NCBI GenBank assembly: GCA_947501805.1
Contig: CANMXJ010000003.1
Span: 248,001-312,000, forward strand
Direction: 5' to 3'
Source: an uncultured Sulfitobacter sp.
Lineage (GTDB): Bacteria; Pseudomonadota; Alphaproteobacteria; Rhodobacterales; Rhodobacteraceae
Length of the DNA: 64,000 bases
Shown: positions 7,154 through 16,201 of the stretch, one piece after another
Layout of the letters: each line of letters starts with the position of its first letter
Position numbering within the stretch: position 1 is the stretch's first letter
Notes under the pieces: generated by a model
What the model was told of the DNA's origin: nothing
Database searches by the model: none
The model's input: the letters and a program-made list of their open reading frames with translations, nothing else
Position numbers and translations under genes: made by a program

Positions 7154-9234
7154 GCCGCAATAACACCAACAAGGGACGGGCGGGCGTCTAGCCCGATTTC
7201 TTCAAACGAAAGAACCGGATTTGAAATACCTTTGGCCTGCATCACAGTTCGTAGAAATCTGCGTCGACGGGTATTGGTAACAAGGGCAGGATAGATGCCG
7301 TTGTGGCTCGCATCATTGAGTTTTTCTGTAACCCGATCAGCCAGTATATTGAACAATTCAGGGGGCAATGCAATATCCAGGCCACGATCACTTTCTACCT
7401 GATACGTGGCGAAAGTATCTTCCCATTCGGGTGCAAGCTCAACAAGCGGAAGGGTACCGTCGACGCGCCGCATTTCGGCAACCAATTGAAAGCCGAGGCG
7501 CTGGCGCACATGTTCGCAAATTGCTTCTGGCTGCGCGTTCTGACCTCGTGCTTCGGCGATTGCCTCGAGGATCAAGGGCAGATTTCGGATTGACACCTGC
7601 TCGTCCAACAGCAGCCTCAACACCCTATGCAATACGTCAATCGGTACCTTGTCTGGGATCATTTCGTCCAGCAACTTCCGATTTGCCTCGGCGCGGCCAG
7701 GATTTGATATGTTACTCATTTCATTTAATATTCGCCGCAGTGACTTCAGGGAAAGCAGGCGACTGAAATTTGCCTTCACCACTTCGAGCAGGTGGGTGGC
7801 CAGAATTTCAGTGGGTGTGACAAGCGTCACACCCGCCAGAACAGCGACTTCCTGGTCCTTGTTGTTGATCCAGCGTGCGGGCGCACCGTAAACCGGTTCT
7901 GTTGTGTCTTTCCCGTTTGGCATCCCGCTGCGATCTTCCGGGGCAAGCGCGAGAATCTGATCAGGGTTCAATTCGGCGCGGGCCTGCTCTACGCCCTGAA
8001 TGCGGATAACGTAGGTTCCGGGGCTTAGGGCGGAGTTATCAGTGAGCCGGATTTCGGGCAGGATCAGTCCGAAAACTGAGGCAACATGCGTGCGCATTTT
8101 CGAGATTCTCGCATCGAGGCCCGTTCCAGGATCCAGCACCATATTGACCAGATCTGGTGCGAATTCCACATGCACATCATCAAGTTCCAGAATGTCGCCA
8201 AGTGACTTTTCCAATGGCTTCATCTCTAAAGGATCAATCGACAACAATTCATTTTTTTTCCGTTCGGTATTACGAAAAACAAAATATGAAGCAATTGCCA
8301 ATCCAATACCACCCGCCATGAATGGCAGGAAAGGTAGTCCGGGAAACAGGCCAAATGCGATCATCAAGACAGAAACTGTTGCCAGTGCGGAAGGGTGCTT
8401 GCCCAATTGTCCGAAAATCGCAAGGTCAGTAGCGCCCTGAGTGCCACCACGTGCCAGTAAAAGCGCGGCGGCGATAGAAATAATGACCGATGGGATTTGT
8501 GATACTAATCCATCGCCTACTGTTAGGATCGCATATGTTTCGAACGCCGCACCAATGGGCATGCCATGTACGGCGATGCCCATGATCAGGCCAGCAACCA
8601 GATTGAGCAAGGTGATAAGTAAACCGGCAACTGCGTCCCCCTTCACGAATTTTGACGCGCCATCAAGTGATCCGAAAAAGGTTGTTTCTTGCTGCTCACG
8701 TTCACGGCGCTCCCTCGCTTCTTGATGCGTAATTGCGCCGGCAGACATATCTGCATCGATGGCCATTTGTTTGCCAGGCATTCCATCAAGAGCAAAACGT
8801 GCGCCAACTTCGGCCATACGTGTTGCACCTTTGTTGATTACCATAAAGTTTACGATCAAGAGGACGCAAAACACCACTAGTCCGAGGAATACAGAGCCGC
8901 CCATCACAAATTGTGCAAAACTCTCAATCACGTCACCAGCAGCGTTTGTGCCGGTATGGCCCTCGCCGATGATTAACTTTGTGGAAGATACATTTAACGA
9001 TAGGCGTAACATTAAGGACGCCAGCAATATCGTAGGAAATGCAGAAAAATCGAGTGGGCGTTCAATAAATAGCGTTACTGTAAAAATTAGAATGGCGAGC
9101 GCAAATGATATTGCAAGACCTGTGTCGAGCACCCAAGAAGGCATTGGTAAGATCATCATTACGATGACTGCCATCAACGCCACGGCGAGCAAAATTGTTG
9201 GGCTAAATAATGTGCTGACAGAAAGCGTTTTCAA
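7150..9234 (-). CDS. flhA: Flagellar export protein FlhA
   Basis: The 694-residue protein has an N-terminal membrane domain and the FHIPEP-family signature around SLMLRLSLNVSSTKLII and VVFCVLLIVNFMVINKGATR. A large cytoplasmic domain follows, with NFSRLLSLKSLRRILNEMSN and VSIRNLPLILEAIAEARGQN. FlhA forms the ring that docks chaperone-substrate complexes and uses proton motive force. The start appears to be TTG at 9234, with GGAGAA eight bases upstream. Upstream lies an AT-rich gap of about 500 bases. Confidence 0.95.
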   Translation of the reverse strand: MKTLSVSTLFSPTILLAVALMAVIVMMILPMPSWVLDTGLAISFALAILIFTVTLFIERPLDFSAFPTILLASLMLRLSLNVSSTKLIIGEGHTGTNAAGDVIESFAQFVMGGSVFLGLVVFCVLLIVNFMVINKGATRMAEVGARFALDGMPGKQMAIDADMSAGAITHQEARERREREQQETTFFGSLDGASKFVKGDAVAGLLITLLNLVAGLIMGIAVHGMPIGAAFETYAILTVGDGLVSQIPSVIISIAAALLLARGGTQGATDLAIFGQLGKHPSALATVSVLMIAFGLFPGLPFLPFMAGGIGLAIASYFVFRNTERKKNELLSIDPLEMKPLEKSLGDILELDDVHVEFAPDLVNMVLDPGTGLDARISKMRTHVASVFGLILPEIRLTDNSALSPGTYVIRIQGVEQARAELNPDQILALAPEDRSGMPNGKDTTEPVYGAPARWINNKDQEVAVLAGVTLVTPTEILATHLLEVVKANFSRLLSLKSLRRILNEMSNISNPGRAEANRKLLDEMIPDKVPIDVLHRVLRLLLDEQVSIRNLPLILEAIAEARGQNAQPEAICEHVRQRLGFQLVAEMRRVDGTLPLVELAPEWEDTFATYQVESDRGLDIALPPELFNILADRVTEKLNDASHNGIYPALVTNTRRRRFLRTVMQAKGISNPVLSFEEIGLDARPSLVGVIAA

Positions 9235-9733
9235 ATTCTGTTCTCCAAATTTAAGAAACGAATCGAAATATGATGTTTGACTTTCTTGAGAGTTACCGTT
9301 TTTCGCCTAGTACTGAAGAGGAAATTTTTAATTATCCTAGCAAGTCTACTCGCGTCAAAGTTGCCATACAAGCTTGGGCTCCACTTCCAGAAACGCCCTT
9401 TTGTAGACCTGCTAGGAATTCGATCGAGATGCGAAATCAAAATAGACAAATTTAATATTTTGACAAATTTTTCAATAGATTGGAAATCCAAAAGAGTATA
9501 ACTCTTCGTATTTTCATTATATATATTACTGATTTTCGCCAAACTTACTGAAATAGCGCATCTGACGAATCGCAGTCTTTCCAATTTTTCAGAACCAAAA
9601 TTGAACTGTCTTTTGTTGGACCGCATTCTGTTACTCTCCAGGTCACCTTCTGTGATAAGTTGAGGTTACGCTTCCTTCGTTTATTTTGCGTAACTGAACG
9701 GCCATCAAGCTAAAGTATCTGATTAATGGTGCG
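9235..9733. other. AT-rich intergenic region with no recognised gene
   Basis: About 500 bases between flhA and the next gene are clearly AT-richer than their surroundings. The minus strand has an open frame of 131 codons (9231-9626) with a plausible GGAGAG ribosome-binding site, ending at the flhA start. Its product is poor in alanine, rich in Lys, Arg, Ser and Phe, and unlike anything I recognise. A weaker 74-codon frame lies on the plus strand. I found no CtrA-like element here. It may hold an internal promoter, a decayed gene or a short unknown gene. Confidence 0.4.
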
Positions 9734-12004
9734 TCACTTCAACACCTCCACATTTCCAAAGCCGAATTCTGGGGCCCGTAACATCGTCGCAAGCGTTTCA
9801 CGTGCAGATTGACTCTCTTCTAGCTCTGCTGATGTACGGGCCAACATGCCAATGGTTCGTCTGGACGGTCTGACTTTCGTTTTTGATAGAGCGAGGATAG
9901 GTTTCAAACTCTGAAGATCACTCATATCCAATTCGTGCCAGTCCTCAGCAAGCAAAGCCGCTTGAAATGCCGCAGATTCATTTTTTAACGCTCGGTAAAG
10001 AACGTAGGCTTCGCCATGAGAGCCCGCCATTCTTTTAGCATCGGCCCGCAATTTGTCTGCTTCTTCACCGATTGTTTCCGACAATTCTGCTTGAGCGCGC
10101 ATCGGTTGACCAAGATCAAGTGCGATGCGCGCAGCAAGTAACCGGCGTGTGTGACTGTTCAGTTCAGGAGGGATTGTTAACAAAGCTCTTTCGGCCTCAG
10201 ATAGGAATCCTAAATTGAGAAGGCGAGAAGTAAGCTCCAGCTTTAGAGGAACAGGCATTTTTCCGATGATATCTGGCGTTTGCTTGAAAACGTGATCAAG
10301 AAACACTATGTTGGAGCCTTTATCTGTCAATTTGTTAAGGATTCTTAATCGTAAGTCGTACGCTGCTTCCTCATCCAAAGTGCCATCAAGTTCTGAAATT
10401 ACTTCGAACGCACGATCAAATTGATTAGAATTTGCCAAGGCTAATACGTATGCTTGTCTCAATTCCGCTCCAAGAGGATCGCCGCTATGCTCTTTCGCGT
10501 AAGCCTCGAGCAAACTTATTGTTTCTTGTTTGACTGGTTGGTTCGAAGCTAATTGTGTCTCTATCAGTTTTATTATTGCGTGCGGAGACTGCTCTGCATT
10601 GTCTTCGATAACATATGTCAATGCGGTGCTCGCCTGGGCAATATTTCCTTCATATATGGCGATATTGGCTTGGGCTAGTTTCGCTGAGGATGGCAACTCT
10701 GAGGGTAGACGCTCTAGACTTCGCAAAGCGGCTGCAGCAGCGTCAGCATCTCCAAGGGCCAGCAGTCTTTTGCTGAGTTTTGGAGCAATGAAATGACGTA
10801 AATGACTAGGAAGCTTGCTTAATGCAAGCAATGAAAAACGAGGGTCAAATGTTTGTGCCGAGTCAAGTTTCTTTTGTGCTAGTACTGCCCAGAGTGCTAT
10901 ATCTGTTTCGCAGTTCAGGAGTGTTCTCAATGTACTGCCTTGTGGTGCTTCCCCATTTTCCAAAATTGCAGCAATGTCTAACAAAAACGAATTTTCTTCC
11001 AAGGATTCTGGATGAAGCGATAGCACTTCCTGGGCCTCTGCGCCAAAGCCGAAATAGATGTAATTTTTAGCAAGTGACAGTGCTGCAGTGCGGTTCAGAG
11101 AGTCAAAGTCGCCGTATAGATGCCGTCTACCTTCCCCCGTTTGTTCGTGAAAACTTCGACCGTCCGTCCAGGCAGAAACATCTACGTCCTTGTTTTCAAG
11201 GCAAACAGAACCCAAACTGGTTTGTAATTGATCTTTTGATTTCACAAGATCCCTACTGGATGAAATGCGCAGGTTGTTCACAAGGCCGTCGATCCGTTTC
11301 GAAACAACAGGTGCTTCTGATTTAGAAAAGGTTTCCAAATCGACATGCGGCCGTCGAACCTGGGGCAATTTTTTGCCGGGTTGCGGTGTTAGAATGCCTT
11401 TAGTTGCCCCGGTTCCCAGCTCTATTGCCAGTCTCTGTTGAAAATTGCTGAGTGTGTGCTGTTCGGCTGACGATAGAGAAGTCCTGGCCAGGTTGGGAAG
11501 TGGCATTGGCTGGATTAACTGATTTGTCTGCAAAATTGCTGTTGGAAGTTTAGTTTCTACTAAGTCATCTTTGTTAGTATCAATCTGGGGGCGAGCTTGG
11601 CCCCGAGATATCTTGGAAGTCTTGCGGTCTATGAAAGGGGCTGGGTGGGTTGCGCCCTCGGATACTATGTCCAAAACGACAAAGCGATTTTGGGTCACAA
11701 AAGGCGCTACCAAACAGTCGCAACCAAGTTTGATTGCGAAACCATCTTTTTTTGTGACGATATCTTTTATACGATCACGCTTGATGAGTGTGAATACATC
11801 ACTTACATCAAATCCACTTTTGAAACCCTTTACTGAGAAAGTTACCGTTCGATCGACGTGGTCGATTGCCCAATCTGCATTAAACGGCAGCGGAGCTACA
11901 AGGCGAGTAAAAACACTATGATCGCCCGACAATACAGTGGCTTGCTGCGCAAGAGATGCCATTGGAATCCAGAAAGTCAGTACTGTTGCAAATGCAAGGC
12001 GCAT
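9734..12004 (-). CDS. Exported helical-repeat protein in the motor operon, function unknown
   Basis: The 756-residue product has a signal peptide (MRLAFATVLTFWIPMASLAQ), a beta-rich N-terminal part with a Cys pair (KLGCDCLVAPF), and a long C-terminal half of helical, TPR-like repeats such as LGDADAAAAALRSLERLPSE and LGFLSEAERALLTIPPEL. It starts two bases after motA ends and lies upstream of flhA. In rhizobia a periplasmic repeat protein, MotC, is encoded with motB and interacts with it. A comparable motor role is possible here, but this is inference from position and architecture. I do not recognise the family. Confidence 0.6.
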   Translation of the reverse strand: MRLAFATVLTFWIPMASLAQQATVLSGDHSVFTRLVAPLPFNADWAIDHVDRTVTFSVKGFKSGFDVSDVFTLIKRDRIKDIVTKKDGFAIKLGCDCLVAPFVTQNRFVVLDIVSEGATHPAPFIDRKTSKISRGQARPQIDTNKDDLVETKLPTAILQTNQLIQPMPLPNLARTSLSSAEQHTLSNFQQRLAIELGTGATKGILTPQPGKKLPQVRRPHVDLETFSKSEAPVVSKRIDGLVNNLRISSSRDLVKSKDQLQTSLGSVCLENKDVDVSAWTDGRSFHEQTGEGRRHLYGDFDSLNRTAALSLAKNYIYFGFGAEAQEVLSLHPESLEENSFLLDIAAILENGEAPQGSTLRTLLNCETDIALWAVLAQKKLDSAQTFDPRFSLLALSKLPSHLRHFIAPKLSKRLLALGDADAAAAALRSLERLPSELPSSAKLAQANIAIYEGNIAQASTALTYVIEDNAEQSPHAIIKLIETQLASNQPVKQETISLLEAYAKEHSGDPLGAELRQAYVLALANSNQFDRAFEVISELDGTLDEEAAYDLRLRILNKLTDKGSNIVFLDHVFKQTPDIIGKMPVPLKLELTSRLLNLGFLSEAERALLTIPPELNSHTRRLLAARIALDLGQPMRAQAELSETIGEEADKLRADAKRMAGSHGEAYVLYRALKNESAAFQAALLAEDWHELDMSDLQSLKPILALSKTKVRPSRRTIGMLARTSAELEESQSARETLATMLRAPEFGFGNVEVLK

Positions 12005-12006
12005 CT

Positions 12007-12876
12007 TTACGCGGCCTCCTGCTTGATAGCTTTTAATGCTTCTTCCAGATCGGAATAGCTGGGCCTCCTATGGGACGGTGTATTCTGTCGTCCTACTTCA
12101 ATACAAATATTCGTTGCGTGATTGTGCAAATTTGCAACCAGTACCTCTCTAATGAGGAGGTAAAAGTTCGCTTCATCTTCGGTGACATCTTTAACTTTAG
12201 CGGCAAATGGGCCAACTAATCCATAGGCAAGGAATACACCCAAAAAAGTACCGACCAATGCGCCGCCGATCATCTTACCTAAAATTTCAGGCGGCTGATC
12301 AATTGAAGCCATCGTCTTGATTACGCCTAAAACAGCGGCGACAATACCCAAAGCAGGCAGTCCATCCGCAACGATTTGTAAGGCATGACTTGAGTGCATT
12401 GCGTGGTGTACATTTGCCTCCATCCGTTTTTCGAGAACCTCTTCAACTTGATGCGGGTCATCGTAATTCATCGAGGCAGAGCGCATTGTATCGCAAATCA
12501 TCGCGATCGCCTCCCTATCTGTCAGAATGCGAGGGTACTTCGAGAAGATCGATGATTCATCTGGTGCTTCTATATGTTCTTCTATCGCAACCGGATTTTG
12601 CCGTGCTAGCCGGATTAACTCAAAAAGAAGGCACAAGAGGTCACGGTAGTCTTCTGGTTTCCATTTCGGACCTTTGAATACCTTTCCAATATCCTTCACT
12701 GTATGCTTGATAGCGGGGCCATCATTGCTGATTAAGAAAGCGCCAACGGCCGCCCCTCCGATCATTGTCATTTCAAAAGGTAAGGATTTGAGGATGATTC
12801 CCATCTTGCCTCCAGCAGCAATATAGCCGCCAAAAACCATGACAAAAATTGTAATAATTCCGATGATACCGATCAT
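12007..12876 (-). CDS. motA: Flagellar motor stator protein MotA
   Basis: The 289-residue protein begins MIGIIGIITIFVMVFGGYIA and shows four membrane helices with the MotA cytoplasmic loop between helices 2 and 3. The later stretch VADGLPALGIVAAVLGVIKT with MASI is the MotA/TolQ/ExbB signature. MotA and MotB form the proton-driven stator. motB is at 24144-24989 rather than adjacent, as often in alphaproteobacteria. Downstream two bases is the exported repeat protein and upstream is motE. Confidence 0.95.
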   Translation of the reverse strand: MIGIIGIITIFVMVFGGYIAAGGKMGIILKSLPFEMTMIGGAAVGAFLISNDGPAIKHTVKDIGKVFKGPKWKPEDYRDLLCLLFELIRLARQNPVAIEEHIEAPDESSIFSKYPRILTDREAIAMICDTMRSASMNYDDPHQVEEVLEKRMEANVHHAMHSSHALQIVADGLPALGIVAAVLGVIKTMASIDQPPEILGKMIGGALVGTFLGVFLAYGLVGPFAAKVKDVTEDEANFYLLIREVLVANLHNHATNICIEVGRQNTPSHRRPSYSDLEEALKAIKQEAA

Positions 12877-12943
12877 GTGAATTCCAATGCGCTATTTGCT
12901 GCCCCACATTGTCAGACGGGCGTTAATTAAATCTCAGCAAGAG

Positions 12944-13561
12944 TCAGGATTTTGGTGCTTTTGCATTCCGGCCCGCTACAATAACGCTGATGGAATAGGC
13001 TGTTTCGGGTGGCAGCCCTGCCATCACGGCCGCCGCAGCTTCTGAACGCATTCGTCCCAAAAAGCCGGCTGCAAAGTCAGGTTCCATTGCTGCAAAGATT
13101 GCAGCAGCATCTTTGGGTTTCATGTTCTCATAAACTGCTGTTAGCCGTGCAAGATCATCTTCGGCCGCGCCATCTGCTAACGCCAACGTGTTTCGCAGAT
13201 TGGCTTCAGCCTGTTCGAGGGCAGCCAACCTCCTGGTTATCTCCTGATCAGCCACGGCGAGCGCTTTGCTGCGGACTTCAATGCGCGTTTCTATCTGCTT
13301 AACTCTCTCTTCACGTGCTCTTAGGGCGTCGAGCAATCCACCTGCTTTGGCCCTGTCAAATGGCACCTCTACTGTTTTATCGTCTGAAGCGGCCGGGTCA
13401 TGTCCCATCGTCTCGGGAGGCGTTGTTTCGCTGATCGCTTCGGCCAGTGCTTCGCCTGCGCCCGATCCAAGCCGTAGCAACGCTGAAGAAATAAACATCA
13501 CGGAAATCACTAAGACTGCGCCACGACCCCTGCGATGGCTCTTCTTGGCTCTTGTTTTCAT
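12944..13561 (-). CDS. motE: MotE-like motor chaperone
   Basis: This 205-residue protein has an N-terminal signal anchor (GAVLVISVMFISSALLRLGS), a central coiled coil (ERVKQIETRIEVRSKALAVA onwards) and a C-terminal MgtE-N-like domain: VYENMKPKDAAAIFAAMEPD, then FAAGFLGRMRSEAAAAVMAG. That layout matches MotE, which in rhizobia stabilises the periplasmic motor protein MotC. It is two bases from the gene upstream (13563) and precedes motA. MotE together with a 756-residue exported repeat protein strengthens the idea of a MotC-like partner in this operon. Confidence 0.75.
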   Translation of the reverse strand: MKTRAKKSHRRGRGAVLVISVMFISSALLRLGSGAGEALAEAISETTPPETMGHDPAASDDKTVEVPFDRAKAGGLLDALRAREERVKQIETRIEVRSKALAVADQEITRRLAALEQAEANLRNTLALADGAAEDDLARLTAVYENMKPKDAAAIFAAMEPDFAAGFLGRMRSEAAAAVMAGLPPETAYSISVIVAGRNAKAPKS

Positions 13562-13562
13562 T

Positions 13563-13955
13563 TCAATTGACTCCGTTTTCGGTACGTCTTCTTACAAACA
13601 TAGGTTGCGTCGCGGTTTGTGGTGCATCGACAATTGTACCATTGCCGTTCGAGGGCTGAGCTGGTTTGGGTTCTGGCAGGTCATGCAAAGACGCCATTTG
13701 CATTTCCAATCGACGTGATGTCTCTTCTGCGCGTTTCGCAAGTTTGGTCAGCGAGTTGGCAGATTGCGTTGCTGAAGTCTGAGCCGCCGTCAGTGTCTTG
13801 GTGAGGTCATCAACTTGAGCGGACAGCACGGCAACAGCACCTCCAACTCCCTTTTCGAGGTCGTTGAACCTGTTTAATCGTCGCCCCAAAACGAAACAGT
13901 AAAAGCCAGCGCCCAATGCGCCTGCGGTCAGAAATACGTCTGCAATTAATTCCAT
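13563..13955 (-). CDS. Small membrane-anchored coiled-coil protein of alphaproteobacterial flagellar clusters (DUF6468-like)
   Basis: The 130-residue product has one N-terminal membrane helix (IADVFLTAGALGAGFYCFVL) followed by a coiled coil (VLSAQVDDLTKTLTAAQTSA, RAEETSRRLEMQMASLHDL) and a Pro/Gln-rich tail. It lies between fliL and motE in the motor operon. Proteins of this size and layout occur at this place in other alphaproteobacterial flagellar clusters and are classed as DUF6468, but I could not run a search. No specific function is known to me. Confidence 0.55.
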   Translation of the reverse strand: MELIADVFLTAGALGAGFYCFVLGRRLNRFNDLEKGVGGAVAVLSAQVDDLTKTLTAAQTSATQSANSLTKLAKRAEETSRRLEMQMASLHDLPEPKPAQPSNGNGTIVDAPQTATQPMFVRRRTENGVN

Positions 13956-13965
13956 GTGCAGCCCC

Positions 13966-14454
13966 TCAATTTAGTACAAATTCCATGATCAACAAGTCGT
14001 TTACGTTGCCCATTCCCGCAACAACTTGCACGCGGCGCAGCATTTGTGCGCGAAGTCGCGTGAGTGCGGATGGATGCTCAAAGTCACTCGGTTCCAGCGC
14101 ACGCAGATAACTATTGAGGACGTCAATTACCCTAGGCATGATTTTCTCAACGTCTTCTTTGGCGGCAGGCGGTACTTCAAGCTGCGCACGAAACATCAAA
14201 TGCTTGGCGTTAGAAGGAGACCGCATTGAAATTACTAAAGGATCAACTGCAACGTAGGCCACATCGAGACCTTTCATTGCAGTTGATTCTTTTGCATGGG
14301 TTTCATCGGTATGCTCATCTGACAAGATCAACCCGCTCCAGGTTGCGTAAAATCCGCCTCCGCCCCCGACCAAGGCCAACACAACTCCAAGGATCAGCGG
14401 AAATTTTGACTTTTTTTCGGGTAGAGTTTCTTCACCATCATCTGCATCTGACAT
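13966..14454 (-). CDS. fliL: Flagellar basal-body-associated protein FliL
   Basis: The 162-residue protein has an acidic cytoplasmic start (MSDADDGEETLPEKKSK), one membrane helix (FPLILGVVLALVGGGGGFYA) and a periplasmic domain with AYVAVDPLVISMRS and the C-terminal VVAGMGNVNDLLIMEFVLN typical of FliL. FliL surrounds the stator and supports torque under load. It is the first gene of the long minus-strand operon that continues to flhB. It is divergent from fliF and shares a CtrA-like element with it. Confidence 0.88.
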   Translation of the reverse strand: MSDADDGEETLPEKKSKFPLILGVVLALVGGGGGFYATWSGLILSDEHTDETHAKESTAMKGLDVAYVAVDPLVISMRSPSNAKHLMFRAQLEVPPAAKEDVEKIMPRVIDVLNSYLRALEPSDFEHPSALTRLRAQMLRRVQVVAGMGNVNDLLIMEFVLN

Positions 14455-14500
14455 AAGGCACCTAATTTCTTCTGCTTCGGCACTTATAGGCCCGATAGCA

Positions 14501-14515
14501 CTAACCGAATGTTAA
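14501..14515. promoter_or_regulatory. CtrA-like site between fliL and fliF
   Basis: CTAA, seven bases, TTAA: one mismatch from TTAA-N7-TTAA. It lies between the divergent fliL and fliF operons, 47 bases from fliL and 61 from the chosen fliF start, and could serve both. Binding is inferred. Confidence 0.5.
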
Positions 14516-14575
14516 GCCTGATCGTTCATTTACGCTGCATGTCCCGACAGAACGTTGGGAGTGACGGAGGCGATT

Positions 14576-16201
14576 GTGCAGCAATTACTGAAAGTCTGGA
14601 TGCAGCTTGACCTGCGCCGGCAAATCATTGTGATCTTCGCAACAGGTGCGATGTTTTTTGGGGTGATCGCCATGTCCCGTATGGCGACGGCACCCAGCAT
14701 GACTCTTCTTTACGCTGGACTTGAGAATGGCGCGGCAGGTGAAGTGGTTCGCGCGCTCGAACAACGCGGAGTCGTGTTTGAGGTGCGGGGCGGCTCTATC
14801 TTCGTAGATTCCTCCCAGAGGGATGAATTGCGTCTTACCCTTGCCAGTGAAGGACTGCCCGCGAACAGTAATCGTGGATATGAACTTCTTGATAGCCTGA
14901 CAGGCTTTGGAACAACATCGCAGATGTTTGATGCTGCCTATTGGCGCGCCAAAGAAGGTGAATTGGCCCGAACCATTGTCGCGGGCCCACAAATTGCGAT
15001 GGCTCGTGTTCACATCGCCAGCACGGGATCGAATCCATTTCAACGTGGGGTAACACCAAAAGCATCTGTTTCCCTGACACCCAACGGCGGAAATGTGAAT
15101 GGGGCGCAAGCCAAAGCTGTGCGTTATCTTGTGGCATCGGCTGTTGCAGGGCTCGCGCCTGAGGATGTAGCGGTAATTGACGCCAACGGTGCGTTAATTG
15201 GTCAAACAGACGATACGACGCCGACGATCGGTGGTGATGATATTTCCCAGGTGCTTCGGGACCGCGTGCAGCGCTTGCTGGAAGCGCGCGTGGGTTTTGG
15301 GAATGCGGTGGTTGAAGTCAGCGTCGACACGGTCACTGAAAGCGAGGCAATTCGAGAGCGGACCTTTGATCCCGAAAGCCGCGTGGCAATCAGCACTGAT
15401 ACCGAAGAACGTAACAACACCTCCAAGGACGGCGGAAATGGTGACGTAACAGTAGCCAGCAATCTGCCAGATCAAGAAGGCAACGGCGCGGGAGACAGTT
15501 CCTCCTCACAAAACAGTGAGACGCGGGAACGGGTAAATTATGAGGTTTCGGAAACAGAACGCGAAATCGTTCGTGCACCTGGCGCAATCAAGCGTGTGAC
15601 TGTCGCCGTCCTGGTAAATGAACCGGTAACAACAAATGCCAACGGCGATCAAGTCCCGGAGCCGAGAGAAGAAGGTGAACTTGACGCACTGCGCGAGCTC
15701 GTCTCCTCCGCTATTGGATATGATGAAACCCGCGGCGACATCATCACGATCAAATCAATGGCGCTTCTCTCAATCCCGCCAACAGGTACAATCGCAGAAA
15801 GCTCCATGCTCAGCCGTCTGGACATCGATCTAATGTCGGCAATCCAGATGGCGATACTGGCACTTGTGACCTTGATTCTAGGTCTATTCGTAGTTCGCCC
15901 TGTATTGTCCCGCCCCGCATTGTCCGAGCCAGAAAACGCGCCCGCCTTGCCAGCCGCGGCAAGCCAAACACCCTCGAATACGGCATTAACGGGCGAAGTG
16001 ACCGATGACGATTTGGACATCTCACCGCTGAATATAGGTCAGGTTACCGGAAATCAGGAGGGGCGCTTGCCTGATTTGCCAATGATGGGCAGTGCTAATG
16101 AGGATCCGGTGGGTCGTCTGCGTAATCTCATCGGAGAGCGTCAGGAAGAAACAGTGGAAATTCTGCGTGGTTGGTTAGAAGAAAAGGAAGAAAACGCCTG
16201 A
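14576..16201 (+). CDS. fliF: Flagellar MS-ring protein FliF
   Basis: The product is 541 residues. A first membrane helix near residues 18-38 (IIVIFATGAMFFGVIAMS) is followed by ring-building motifs (LRLTLASEGLPANSNRGYEL; EGELARTIVAGPQIAMARVH), a second helix (IQMAILALVTLILGLFVV) and a C-terminal FliG-binding tail (DPVGRLRNLIGERQEETVEI). FliF forms the MS ring on which the rotor and export gate assemble. I prefer the GTG at 14576 over TTG at 14555, because GGAGG sits five bases upstream and the family starts MQQLL. Its stop overlaps fliH in TGATG. Confidence 0.93.
   Translation: MQQLLKVWMQLDLRRQIIVIFATGAMFFGVIAMSRMATAPSMTLLYAGLENGAAGEVVRALEQRGVVFEVRGGSIFVDSSQRDELRLTLASEGLPANSNRGYELLDSLTGFGTTSQMFDAAYWRAKEGELARTIVAGPQIAMARVHIASTGSNPFQRGVTPKASVSLTPNGGNVNGAQAKAVRYLVASAVAGLAPEDVAVIDANGALIGQTDDTTPTIGGDDISQVLRDRVQRLLEARVGFGNAVVEVSVDTVTESEAIRERTFDPESRVAISTDTEERNNTSKDGGNGDVTVASNLPDQEGNGAGDSSSSQNSETRERVNYEVSETEREIVRAPGAIKRVTVAVLVNEPVTTNANGDQVPEPREEGELDALRELVSSAIGYDETRGDIITIKSMALLSIPPTGTIAESSMLSRLDIDLMSAIQMAILALVTLILGLFVVRPVLSRPALSEPENAPALPAAASQTPSNTALTGEVTDDDLDISPLNIGQVTGNQEGRLPDLPMMGSANEDPVGRLRNLIGERQEETVEILRGWLEEKEENA

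Noticed and set aside
9277-9501. 74-codon plus-strand frame upstream of flhA
   Set aside because: AT-rich, no good ribosome-binding site, and no recognisable product.
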